Counted from the first letter of the stretch, positions 1 to 7,393 are shown. The stretch is DNA of 18,322 bases from CAYYSY01 sp964474355 (GCA_964474355.1 CAYYSY010000171.1:1-18322), one strand, 5' to 3'. The notes: a model not told the origin generated them from the sequence alone. Translations and numbers: made by a program.

Positions 1-519
1 AGCCTCCCCGCGCAGCCCGCGCCTGCGATCGCCAAGCCAGATCCCGAGCGCGAGCAGCAGCGCCAGGGCCGTGAGCGTGAGCGACTCGGTCAGCACCGCG
101 CCCGACCAGCACGCGACGGGAATCGCGCGCGACAACAGACCGAAGACCACCAGGCCCACGCATCCAGCGACGACGTGGCCCAGCACGAGGAAGCTCGCGA
201 GCAGCGACCCCGCCTGCGCGAAGCCAAGCAGCCATTTGTGACCGAGCATGTCGATCGTCAGCGGATAGCTCGGCGGCCGCTTCGACGGGATCGAGGCGCC
301 TTCGGGCCCCGGCATCTCCGGCCAGAGCATGTAGGCCTTCGAGTCGAAGAAGTACGCGGGAGGCGCGTCGGGCGCTGCATCCCAGGCGAGCAGCGCGATG
401 AACACCGCGATCAGGAGAAGGCCGAGCGTCCGGCGCCGAGCCGGATCGGGCTGCGATGCCCGCGCCGCGGCTCGTGCGTCGTCGGGAAGCGTGGACGAGG
501 GATCACCCGGGTCGGACAC
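1..519 (-). CDS. GT-C-type membrane glycosyltransferase-like protein (partial, C-terminus beyond window)
   Basis: The frame is open for 173 codons from a GTG start and runs off the left edge. An in-frame TAG lies just upstream (529-531), and an AGGG-like ribosome site precedes the start. The product has a Pro/Ala/Arg-rich cytoplasmic head (about 30 residues), a membrane helix near residues 31-46, then a loop with DS at 59-60, Tyr63 and RPPSYPL at 81-87. Hydrophobic segments follow near 100-130 and 147-162, with the small motif LTESLT at 143-148. The order DSxxY, RPPxYP, TExL is what I know from ArnT/PMT-like GT-C transferases, which use polyprenyl-phosphate sugars at the outer face of the inner membrane. 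That family call is inference from a fragment; another polytopic membrane protein is possible. It lies 42 nt after the DUF35 gene on the same strand, so it may be co-transcribed. Confidence 0.6.
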   Translation of the reverse strand, partial: MSDPGDPSSTLPDDARAAARASQPDPARRRTLGLLLIAVFIALLAWDAAPDAPPAYFFDSKAYMLWPEMPGPEGASIPSKRPPSYPLTIDMLGHKWLLGFAQAGSLLASFLVLGHVVAGCVGLVVFGLLSRAIPVACWSGAVLTESLTLTALALLLALGIWLGDRRRGLRGEA

Positions 520-561
520 GCCATCACCCTACCACGCCGTCTCGCGTCCCGGCGGCCCCGG

Positions 562-987
562 TCAGCTCGGGGCCGGCCTGAAGCGCGGAACCGCGAGGTC
601 GTCGCTCATGTCCTCCCAGACGACCTCGACCGGCATGCCGATCTCGATCTGGCCCGGGTCGACGCCCACGATGTTCGAGATGATGCGGAGCCCGCCCGAG
701 CCCTCGAGCGCGATTACGCCGATCACGAAGGGCAGGGTCATGTCGCCCGCCACCGGTCGGTACATCGTCGTGAAGGTGTAGACCTCGCCCTTGCCGGTGC
801 ACGTCTGCCAGTCGGCCTCGTCGGAGCGGCACTTCGGGCAGATCGGCGCCGGAGGGAAGCGCGTGTGCTGGCAAGCCATGCAGCGCTGCACGACGAGCTC
901 GTGCTCGGCCGCCTTCTCCCACCAGCCGAGGGTCGTGGCATTCGCCAGCGGCGGCGGCATGCTGTCGGGAAAGAATCGTTCGCTCAT
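562..987 (-). CDS. DUF35 zinc-ribbon/OB-fold protein, likely partner of the adjacent thiolase-like protein
   Basis: The 141-residue product has the full DUF35 layout. An N-terminal helical part carries GWWEKAAEHELVVQRC. A rubredoxin-like zinc ribbon uses Cys36, Cys39, Cys50 and Cys53 (CMAC then CPKC). An OB-fold follows (about 65-127), with the typical GEVYTFT strand and the IGMPVEVVWE turn near the end. In characterised systems, DUF35 proteins such as the DUF35 domain of ChsH2 bind a thiolase-like Ltp2 protein and channel acyl-CoA during retro-aldol side-chain cleavage. Here the gene starts 13 nt after the stop of just such a thiolase-like gene, so I infer a two-subunit complex. A GGGGGA ribosome site lies about 8 nt before the ATG. 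The substrate cannot be read from sequence. The family call is secure; the partnership is strongly suggested by context. Confidence 0.9.
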   Translation of the reverse strand: MSERFFPDSMPPPLANATTLGWWEKAAEHELVVQRCMACQHTRFPPAPICPKCRSDEADWQTCTGKGEVYTFTTMYRPVAGDMTLPFVIGVIALEGSGGLRIISNIVGVDPGQIEIGMPVEVVWEDMSDDLAVPRFRPAPS

Positions 988-1000
988 CTCGCCATCCCCC

Positions 1001-2227
1001 TCACTTCTTCCCGAGCACGACCGCGCTCGAAGGCACGCACGCGCCGCTCGTCACCAGGCACACCTCGGCGCCGTCGACCGGGCTCGTGCTCTCGCCGCGC
1101 AGCGCGCGCACGCCTTCGACGACGTGGTTCAACCCGTGGATGTACGCCTCCGAGAGGCTGCCGCCGTGCGTGTTGGTCGGCATGCTGCCGCCCTGCCACG
1201 CGAGCGCGCCGCTCTCGATGAAGGGCCCGCCCTCGCCGCGCTCGCAGAAGCCGAAGTCCTCGAGCTGCATGAGCACGCAGCCCGTGAAGTGATCGTAGAT
1301 CTGCGCGACGTCGACGTCGCCCGGCCCGACACCCGACTTCGCCCAGAGACGATTCGCCATCTCCTCGCAGCCGCCGGTGGCGTAGATCTCGTCGGCGACG
1401 TTGGCGTTCGTGAAGGGGCCGAAGCCGTAGCCCTGGGGCGCGCCCTGCTCGCTGCCGAGGATCTCGACGGGCGACTTCGCGAGGTCGCGCGCGCGCTCCT
1501 CGGTCGTGACGATCACGGCGCAGGCGCCATCGCTCTCGAGGCAGCAATCGAAGAGGCGATGGGGGTCGGCGATCATCGGCGATGCGAGGTAGTCCTCCAT
1601 CGTCATCGGCTTGCCGCCCATCACGGCGCGCGGGTTGCGGCTCGCGTGCTCGCGAAAGGTCACCGCGAGGGCGCCGAGCTGCTCGTGGGTCGTGCCGTAG
1701 AGGTGCATGTGGCGGCGGGTCGGCAGCGCGTAGGCCGCCGCGGCCATGAGCAGGCCGTAGGGCATCGCGAAGCCCATCGAAGCGAGCAGCATCGAGCTCG
1801 CCGACTGCACGGTGGGCGGCGGGGGCTCGGCCGGCGCCGCCATCGAGTCCATGCCCGCATTGCCGAAGCGAAAGAACTGTCCCTGGCAGAGCGAGCGGTA
1901 GACGACCACCACCTCGGCCTGCCCCGTCTCGACCGCCATGGCGGCGTTGCCGATCGCGGCGCAGCCACCGCCCCCACCCGGCAGCCAGACCATGTTGGCG
2001 TAGCGCAGCGCGGGCAGCCCGAGCTCTGCAGCGAGAAAGACGGCTTCGTTGCGGTCTTCGGCGAACGAGGCGAGGCCGTCGACGTCGTCCATGGAGAGAC
2101 CGGCGTCTTCGACCGCGCGCTTGATCGCCTGCAAGGCGAGCGCGTGCTCGGTGACGTCGCCGATCTTCCCCCAACGTGCGTAGGCGCTCTCGCCGACGCC
2201 GACGATGTGGGCACGTGAGCGGCTCAA
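1001..2227 (-). CDS. Thiolase-like lipid-transfer protein (SCP-x/Ltp2 type), probable acyl-CoA aldolase subunit
   Basis: I start this gene at TTG 2227-2225 (408 residues) because GGAGGAA (2240-2234) sits 6 nt upstream. The earlier TTG at 2248 would place that ribosome site inside the coding region. The N-terminus then reads SRSRAHIVGVGES, as expected for SCP-x thiolases. The fold is thiolase-like: a Gly-rich stretch GGGGGCAAIG (about 84-93), then VVVVYRS, then IYDHFTG (311-317) and the C-terminal HGGSLSEAYIHG (354-365). Aligned by eye to thiolases, the nucleophilic Cys position appears to be Gly, and the GHP motif is replaced by HGGS. This fits Ltp2-like aldolases, which cleave beta-hydroxyacyl-CoA with DUF35 partners, rather than a true thiolase. 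The DUF35 gene follows 13 nt downstream. Specific substrate unknown. Confidence 0.88.
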   Translation of the reverse strand: MSRSRAHIVGVGESAYARWGKIGDVTEHALALQAIKRAVEDAGLSMDDVDGLASFAEDRNEAVFLAAELGLPALRYANMVWLPGGGGGCAAIGNAAMAVETGQAEVVVVYRSLCQGQFFRFGNAGMDSMAAPAEPPPPTVQSASSMLLASMGFAMPYGLLMAAAAYALPTRRHMHLYGTTHEQLGALAVTFREHASRNPRAVMGGKPMTMEDYLASPMIADPHRLFDCCLESDGACAVIVTTEERARDLAKSPVEILGSEQGAPQGYGFGPFTNANVADEIYATGGCEEMANRLWAKSGVGPGDVDVAQIYDHFTGCVLMQLEDFGFCERGEGGPFIESGALAWQGGSMPTNTHGGSLSEAYIHGLNHVVEGVRALRGESTSPVDGAEVCLVTSGACVPSSAVVLGKK

Positions 2228-2233
2228 GAAAGC

Positions 2234-2240
2234 TTCCTCC
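2234..2240 (-). promoter_or_regulatory. Ribosome binding site that decides the start of the thiolase-like gene
   Basis: GGAGGAA on the minus strand lies 6 nt before TTG 2227-2225. It favours that rare TTG start over the upstream in-frame TTG at 2248-2246, which has no such site at the right distance. Seen directly in sequence; initiation itself is inferred. Confidence 0.7.
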
Positions 2241-2342
2241 GGATGCAATCACGCCGGCGCGCTGCGCCGGGCGCTTCATTCTAGAGGAAGCGATGCCGCG
2301 GTGGCGCACCGATCTCCGATCTCGATCCGCGTCCGAAACGAA

Positions 2343-2377
2343 GACCGCCCGCTCCCTGGAGCCGGGAGCGGGCGGTC
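2343..2377 (-). terminator. Intrinsic terminator of the thiolase gene
   Basis: A perfect 14-bp GC-rich stem (2343-2356 with 2364-2377) encloses a 7-nt loop. It begins 25 nt after the thiolase stop codon. Read on the minus strand it is followed by TCTTCGTTTCG, a modest T-rich tail. It separates the thiolase transcript from the thiolase-like/DUF35 genes, which therefore probably have their own promoter in 2228-2342. I saw no convincing -35/-10 pair there. Confidence 0.85.
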
Positions 2378-2402
2378 GGTGGAGCGGAAACGGCGATCGG
2401 GC

Positions 2403-3584
2403 TCAGCTGAAGATCTCGAAGAGACCCGCTGCACCCTGGCCGCCGCCGATGCACATCGTGACGACGCCCCACTTCGCCTTGCGGCGGCGCCCCTCGAGCA
2501 GCAGGTGGCCGACGCAGCGCGCGCCGGTCATGCCGAAGGGGTGACCGATCGAGATCGATCCGCCGTTCACGTTGTACTTCTCGGGGTCGATGCCGAGCGT
2601 GTCGCGGCAGTAGAGGCACTGACTCGCGAAGGCCTCGTTCAGCTCCCACAGGTCGATGTCGTCGACGCGCAGGCCGGCGCGATCGAGCAGGCGCGGCACG
2701 GCGACGACGGGGCCGATGCCCATCTCGTCGGGCTCGCAGCCGCCGACGGCGAAGCCGCGGAACGCGCCGAGCGGCTCGATGTTGCGCCGCTTCGCCTCCT
2801 CGGCCTCCATCATCACGACCGAGGCAGCGCCATCGCTCAGCTGCGAGGCGTTGCCGGCGGTGATGTATTGGTCTTCACCGCGGATGGGCTGCAGCTTGGC
2901 GAGCCCCTCGAGCGTGGTGCTCGGACGATTGCACTCGTCCTTCGTGACGGTGTAGGGGACCTCGGAGGTCTCGCCGGTCTCCTTGTCCTTCTTGATCATG
3001 ATCGTGTCCATCGGCACGATCTCGTCGTCGAAGAGGCCGGCGTCCTGGGCGGCGGCGGTGCGCTGCTGGCTCTGCAGCGAGTACTCGTCCTGGTACTCGC
3101 GGCTGATCTTGTAGCGCTCGGCGACGATGTCGGCGGTCTCGATCATCGGCATCCACAGACCCGGGTACTGGGCGTAGAGCTCCTGGTCGACCTGGTGCGA
3201 GAACTTGCCGCCGAGCGAGAGCGAGATCTGCTCGACGCCGGCGCCGACCACGATGTCCTCTCCGTCGACGATGATGCGACCCGCCGCGGTGGCGATCGCG
3301 TTGAGACCCGACGAGCAGTGGCGGCTGACCGTCACGCCCGTGGTCGTCACCGGGCAGCCGGCCTTCATCGCGGCGATGCGGCCGATGTTGTTGCCGCTCG
3401 TGCCCTGGGGCGTGCCGCAGCCCATGACGACTTCGCTGACCTCGCCCGGGTCGATGCCGGCGCGCTCGATGGAGTGCTTGACGGCGTGGCCCGCAATCGC
3501 GGCACTGCCGGTGTTGTTGAAGCCACCGCGGTGGCTCTTGGCGAGCCCGGTCCGGGCGGTCGAGACGATGACGGCTTCGCGCAT
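2403..3584 (-). CDS. Acetyl-CoA C-acyltransferase (thiolase)
   Basis: The 393-residue length is standard for a biosynthetic/degradative thiolase, which condenses or cleaves beta-ketoacyl-CoA with CoA in the cytoplasm. All catalytic parts are visible: the nucleophile Cys90 in SRHCSSGLNAI, NEAFA at 316-320, His347 in SIGHPFGMTGAR, and the acid/base Cys378 in CIGGGQGAAG. It is therefore expected to be active, unlike the thiolase-like protein downstream. The ATG has AGGAG 10 nt upstream. The gene lies between the acyl-CoA ligase (239 nt upstream, same strand) and a strong terminator. It probably performs the thiolytic step of the same beta-oxidation-like pathway. Chain-length or ring specificity cannot be judged from sequence. 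Confidence 0.97.
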   Translation of the reverse strand: MREAVIVSTARTGLAKSHRGGFNNTGSAAIAGHAVKHSIERAGIDPGEVSEVVMGCGTPQGTSGNNIGRIAAMKAGCPVTTTGVTVSRHCSSGLNAIATAAGRIIVDGEDIVVGAGVEQISLSLGGKFSHQVDQELYAQYPGLWMPMIETADIVAERYKISREYQDEYSLQSQQRTAAAQDAGLFDDEIVPMDTIMIKKDKETGETSEVPYTVTKDECNRPSTTLEGLAKLQPIRGEDQYITAGNASQLSDGAASVVMMEAEEAKRRNIEPLGAFRGFAVGGCEPDEMGIGPVVAVPRLLDRAGLRVDDIDLWELNEAFASQCLYCRDTLGIDPEKYNVNGGSISIGHPFGMTGARCVGHLLLEGRRRKAKWGVVTMCIGGGQGAAGLFEIFS

Positions 3585-3760
3585 GGGGGTGCTTCTCCTG
3601 AGTCGACGGCCGGGGCGACGCCCGCGACCTCGGCGGGCGAGAGGCCCGCGGAAATGGGCGCCCCGTCATGCGGAGTCGCCGTTTCAGAGGATCGAGGGCT
3701 TGGATGCTAGCAGGATTGGGCGACCCTCAGCCCTGCCCGCAGCTGCCGTCTCGCTGCCGG

Positions 3761-3826
3761 TCGCACCGCGCGAGCAGCTTCAGAGCCCCGCGCGAGCGGC
3801 GTCAAAGTGCTGCGCGAGCGGCGTCA
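3761..3826 (-). repeat. Three direct repeats with exact 22-bp period at the ligase stop codon
   Basis: On the minus strand, TGACGCCGCTCGCGC occurs at 3826-3812 and again, identical, at 3804-3790. A variant, TGAAGCTGCTCGCGC, lies at 3782-3768. The period is 22 bp, about two helical turns. The first copy contains the TGA stop of the acyl-CoA ligase, and the array ends about 177 nt before the thiolase ATG. It may be a set of same-face binding sites for the thiolase promoter, or a decayed tandem duplication. The repeat is seen directly; function is inferred. Confidence 0.7.
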
Positions 3827-5494
3827 GGGCCCTGCCGCGGCCTCCTCGCGGAGCTGGCGCTTGAGGATCTTTCCCGACGCCGTTCGCGGCAGCGGCTCGT
3901 CCACGAACCGCACGTACCGGGGAATCTCGAACTTCGCGAGCCGTGCGTCGAGAAAGGCGCGTAGATCGGCGTCGGCGATCCCGGACGAGGCGTAGATCGT
4001 GGCGCCCACCTCTTCTCCGAGACGATCGTCCGGTACGCCGTAGACGCTGACCTCGATCACGTCGGGATGCTCGAGGATCGCGGCCTCGACGGCACCGCAC
4101 CCGATGTTCTCGCCGCCGCGGATCACGAGGTCCTTGATGCGATCGACGATGTAGAGGAAGCCCTCGTCGTCGAGGTACGCGACGTCGCCCGTACGGAGCC
4201 AGCCATCGACGAAGGTCTCGGCGTTCGCGTCCGGTCTGTTCCAGTAGCCGCGTGTCACCGTCGTGCCACGCACCTGCAGCTCGCCGCGTTCGCCAGCCTC
4301 GAGCACATTGCCGTCTTCGTCGACCACGCGCAGGTCGAGCACGGCCGAGCAGCGGCCGCTGCTCGCGGGATGATCGAGATAGTCCTGCGCGGCGATGCCG
4401 GTCCCGATCGCGTTCGTCTCCGTCATGCCCCAGCCGGTGTTGGGCACCGCGCGCTTGAACGTCTTGTCGATGTCGCTGACCTGCTTCGGCGCCCGAGCCG
4501 ACCCGCCACCGCCCACGACGATCAGCGAGCTGAGGTCGCGCTGCGTGCGCTCCGCAGCGGCGACGAGGTCACCCGTCATCGCCGCCGGCGCGACGACCGA
4601 GTGCACCCGCTCACGCTCGATCAGCTCGGTCGCGTGCTCGACGTCCCACTTGTACATGCAGACGATGCGGCGCTTCGCGCGAAACGAGGCGAGGAAGACC
4701 GCGTGGGAGCCCGTTGCGTGAAAGAGCGGCACCGCGAGCAGGGTCACGGGCTGCTGCTTCGGCGTCGCCGGCTCGCGCCCATCCATGTACGCCCGCGCGC
4801 GAATGTCGAGCTCCCAGCTGAGCAGGGCGGGGATGATGCCGCGATGGCAGCCGACGACCCCCTTCGGATGACCGGTCGAGCCCGACGTGTAGAAGATGGT
4901 GGCGTCGTCGTTGGGTTGCACGTCGACGTCCGGGAGCGGACCACCGTCGATGCCCGCCATCACCGACTCCCACGTCCGCGCACCGGGGACGCCGTGCATG
5001 TCGCTCGTGCGAATCGCGACGACGGCGAGCGCCGGGAACCGATCGGCGACCTCGGCAAAGCGCTCGAGGCGCTCGTCATCGGCGAAGAAGACCTTCGCCC
5101 CCGAGTCCTCGAGCCCGTATGCCATCTCCTCCGGCGTCCACAGCGAGTTCATCGCGACGGCGATCCCACCCACCGACGTCGTCGCCATGAAGGCGAGGAT
5201 CCACTCGGGGTAGTTGCGGGCGGAGATCGCGACGCAGTCGCCCTTCTCGACGCCGAGCACCTCGACGAGCAGGCGACCGAGCCGACCGACCTCGTGCCAG
5301 GCCTCTTCGTACGAGAGGCGCTCGTCCTCGTAGACGAGGAAGTCCCGATCGCAGAGACCCTGCTCGTAGAGGTCGCGCAGGGTCGGGGGCGCGTTCTCGA
5401 AGGCACGACACGTCCGCCCGTAGAGCTCGACCTCTCCGAGCTCGTAGAGCTGCCCGGGCGCCGTCAGCTCTGCGAGTGCCTGGGGTCGGTCCAT
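3824..5494 (-). CDS. AMP-dependent acyl-CoA synthetase/ligase (ANL superfamily)
   Basis: The ATG at 5494 has AAGGAGG 7 nt upstream and gives 556 residues. The frame stays open further upstream, but that extension does not resemble the family and would overlap the divergent promoter. All ANL motifs are intact: P-loop YTSGSTGHPKG (202-212), GWGMTET (354-360), GWLRTGD (431-437), hinge DRIKDLVIRGGENI (451-464) and catalytic Lys542 in PRTASGKILKR. The enzyme should activate a carboxylic acid to its CoA thioester via an acyl-AMP, supplying the thiolase and thiolase-like enzymes downstream. The acid could be a medium/long-chain fatty acid, a steroid side chain or an aromatic acid; sequence alone does not decide. 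It diverges from the DUF3556 gene across 173 bp containing nested inverted repeats. Confidence 0.95.
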   Translation of the reverse strand: MDRPQALAELTAPGQLYELGEVELYGRTCRAFENAPPTLRDLYEQGLCDRDFLVYEDERLSYEEAWHEVGRLGRLLVEVLGVEKGDCVAISARNYPEWILAFMATTSVGGIAVAMNSLWTPEEMAYGLEDSGAKVFFADDERLERFAEVADRFPALAVVAIRTSDMHGVPGARTWESVMAGIDGGPLPDVDVQPNDDATIFYTSGSTGHPKGVVGCHRGIIPALLSWELDIRARAYMDGREPATPKQQPVTLLAVPLFHATGSHAVFLASFRAKRRIVCMYKWDVEHATELIERERVHSVVAPAAMTGDLVAAAERTQRDLSSLIVVGGGGSARAPKQVSDIDKTFKRAVPNTGWGMTETNAIGTGIAAQDYLDHPASSGRCSAVLDLRVVDEDGNVLEAGERGELQVRGTTVTRGYWNRPDANAETFVDGWLRTGDVAYLDDEGFLYIVDRIKDLVIRGGENIGCGAVEAAILEHPDVIEVSVYGVPDDRLGEEVGATIYASSGIADADLRAFLDARLAKFEIPRYVRFVDEPLPRTASGKILKRQLREEAAAGP

Positions 5495-5607
5495 GTCGCT
5501 GCCTCCTTGCGGACGCGCGCCGTGTGGCGCTCCCCACTGGCGAAGCCTCACCCGATAAGGAAATCCGCACTGCGATTCTCCCACCTGGAGGCGACCTGGA
5601 CCAGTGA

Positions 5608-5652
5608 ATTCGGCCTCTGCCGAATCGCCCTTTCTCGGCGATTCCATTCGGT
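5608..5652. promoter_or_regulatory. Putative operator cluster between the ligase and DUF3556 genes
   Basis: Two inverted repeats share a half-site. ATTCGGC-4 nt-GCCGAAT spans 5608-5625, and GAATCGCC-7 nt-GGCGATTC spans 5622-5644. A further ATTCGG follows at 5646-5651. The cluster ends 16 nt before the DUF3556 ATG and begins 113 nt from the ligase ATG. Its size and symmetry fit a TetR- or FadR-type dimer site controlling one or both genes, but no regulator gene is in the window. Confidence 0.5.
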
Positions 5653-5667
5653 GCTAATCAAGCCTGC

Positions 5668-7374
5668 ATGTCCGAGACGTCGCCCGACCTGCCCCCCTAC
5701 GACCCCGAACGCATCCTGAACGCGCCCTTCCCCGAGCGTGTGCGGCTCGTCTGCCGCACCTGGGCCTCCCAGGTGAACCCCAACCCGTTCGTCGTGACGG
5801 CGGTGTACTGGGTGAAGTACTTCACGCTCTACATCGGCGTGTGGGCGTTCTTCGTCTCGTTCAACGCCGGCTACACCGGGCTCACTCACCCGTCGGGCTG
5901 GGCGTTCACGTTCGACGCGTTCCAGAAGGCGATGCTCTGGTCGCTCGCCTACGAGATCATCGGCCTCGGCTGCTCGTCCGGCCCGATGAACGCGCGCTTC
6001 ATCCCGCCGATCGGCGGCGTGCTCTACTTCCTGCGTCCGGGCACCACGAAGCTGCCACTCTTTCCCGGCGTGCCGCTCATCGGCGGCATCACCCGCAGCT
6101 GGCTCGATGTGGCGCTCAACGCCGCGAACCTCGCGTTCCTCCTGCGCGCGCTCGTCGCACCCGAGATCACGCCCGAGCTGCTGCTTCCGCCCCTCGTGCT
6201 GATCGCCGTGCTCGGCGTGCTCGACAAGACGGTCTTCCTCGCCGCGCGCGGTGAGCACTACTGGGTGGTGCTGCTCTGCCTGACTGTGGCCGCCGGTGAC
6301 GGCCCCTGGATCGGCGCGACCAAGTGCGTCTGGCTCGCCATCTGGCTCTGGGCCGCCACGTCGAAGGCCACGCCACTCTTCCCCAGCGTCATCCAGGTGA
6401 TGATGAACAACGGGCCCTTCTTTCCGAAGTGGCTCAAGCTCTCGCTCTTCGCCGACTACCCCGACGACCTGCGGCCGTCGAAGATGGCCGAGTGGATGGC
6501 GCACTTCGGCACGGTCACCGAGTACGCGATTCCGATCGTGCTCGTGCTGGTGGCGGGCAACCCGACCCTCACCCTGCTCGCACTGGTCATGATGGCGGGG
6601 TTCCACGCCTTCATCACGATGAACAACCCGAGCGGCATGCCGCTCGAGTGGAACATCCTGATGATCTACGGTGGGTTCTTCCTCTTCTGGTTCCACCCCG
6701 AGGCGAGCCCCCTCGACGTGCTGGCCATGCCCGCCCTCGCCGCCTTCCTGTTCTTCTCCCTCGTATGCGTGCCCGCCTTCGGCAACTTCGTCCCGTCGCG
6801 CGTCTCGTTCCTGCTCTCGATGCGGTACTACGCGGGCAACTGGGCCTACAACATCTACTTCTTCAAGAAGAGCGGCATCGAGAAGCTCGACCGCCTGAAG
6901 AAGGGCGCGGGCACCATGCGCCAGCAGCTCGAGAAGATGCTCGACAGCGAGCAGGACGTGGATCTCGCTGTCGCCCTGGCCATGAGCCACCGCTACATGC
7001 ATCTCGAGGGACGGCCACTCCTCGAGGCGATTCCCAAGGCGGTCGAGAACATCGACGACTACGAGTGGCTCGAGGGCGAGGTGCTCGGCGGCTCGGTCAT
7101 CGGCTGGAACTTCGGCGATGGGCACCTGAACGACACGCAGCTGCTCGAGGCGATGCAGGCCCAATGCGACTTCGAGGAGGGCGAGGTGCGCGCCGTCATG
7201 GTCGAGTCGCTGCCACTCTTCGGCAAGACGATGCAGTGGAAGATCGTCGATGCGAAGGCGGGCGTGCTCGAGGAGGGCGAGACCGAGATCCGCCCGCTGA
7301 AGGGGGTGCAGCCCTACCCCACCGGCGAGTACGCCGAGGCCTTCACGCGCCCCGGCGACACGGCGAGGCGCTGA
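5668..7374 (+). CDS. DUF3556-family polytopic membrane protein
   Basis: The 568-residue product matches what I know of DUF3556 (mycobacteria and relatives): a charged start with PDLPPYDPERI, several membrane helices, and a soluble C-terminal part. Helices are visible near 41-65, 87-102, 146-164, 171-192, 198-208, 218-231, 284-312, 327-342 and 349-370. Conserved-looking motifs are CSSGPMNARFIPPIGG (102-117) and GFHAFITMNNPSGMPLEWN (311-329). The latter resembles the central motif of HTTM/vitamin-K-carboxylase-like membrane proteins, a comparison made by eye. Residues 400-568 are hydrophilic and mixed alpha/beta. The start lacks a clear ribosome site. It is divergent from the acyl-CoA ligase, suggesting a lipid- or acyl-related envelope role; no reaction is established. 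Confidence 0.85.
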   Translation: MSETSPDLPPYDPERILNAPFPERVRLVCRTWASQVNPNPFVVTAVYWVKYFTLYIGVWAFFVSFNAGYTGLTHPSGWAFTFDAFQKAMLWSLAYEIIGLGCSSGPMNARFIPPIGGVLYFLRPGTTKLPLFPGVPLIGGITRSWLDVALNAANLAFLLRALVAPEITPELLLPPLVLIAVLGVLDKTVFLAARGEHYWVVLLCLTVAAGDGPWIGATKCVWLAIWLWAATSKATPLFPSVIQVMMNNGPFFPKWLKLSLFADYPDDLRPSKMAEWMAHFGTVTEYAIPIVLVLVAGNPTLTLLALVMMAGFHAFITMNNPSGMPLEWNILMIYGGFFLFWFHPEASPLDVLAMPALAAFLFFSLVCVPAFGNFVPSRVSFLLSMRYYAGNWAYNIYFFKKSGIEKLDRLKKGAGTMRQQLEKMLDSEQDVDLAVALAMSHRYMHLEGRPLLEAIPKAVENIDDYEWLEGEVLGGSVIGWNFGDGHLNDTQLLEAMQAQCDFEEGEVRAVMVESLPLFGKTMQWKIVDAKAGVLEEGETEIRPLKGVQPYPTGEYAEAFTRPGDTARR

Positions 7375-7377
7375 TCG

Positions 7378-7393
7378 GCGCGGCCGACCGCGC
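7378..7393. terminator. Short hairpin between convergent stops (weak)
   Basis: GCGCGG and CCGCGC pair around a 4-nt loop in the 21-bp gap between the DUF3556 stop and the stop of the four-helix membrane protein. There is no T-run on either side, so it would be a poor intrinsic terminator. It may simply slow convergent transcription. Confidence 0.3.

Noticed and set aside
2205..3710. Long open frame on the plus strand opposite the thiolase
   Set aside because: The product is an Arg/Ala/Asp/Val-rich string with no motif. It is the mirror of a clearly real thiolase in high-GC DNA.
5495..5647. Upstream in-frame extension of the acyl-CoA ligase
   Set aside because: The extra 51 residues do not resemble the family and would cross the operator-like repeats. 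AAGGAGG directly precedes the inner ATG.
5653..5660. Possible extended -10 giving a leaderless DUF3556 mRNA
   Set aside because: TGCTAATCA matches TATAAT poorly in any register and there is no -35. The lack of a ribosome site is noted but not explained.
4067..5719. Long plus-strand open frame opposite the acyl-CoA ligase
   Set aside because: The composition is typical of antisense GC-rich frames, and the minus-strand gene has every ANL motif.
5548..7164. Minus-strand frame rich in His, Glu and Arg opposite DUF3556
   Set aside because: It is a mirror of a recognisable polytopic membrane protein, and the charged low-complexity content is an antisense effect.
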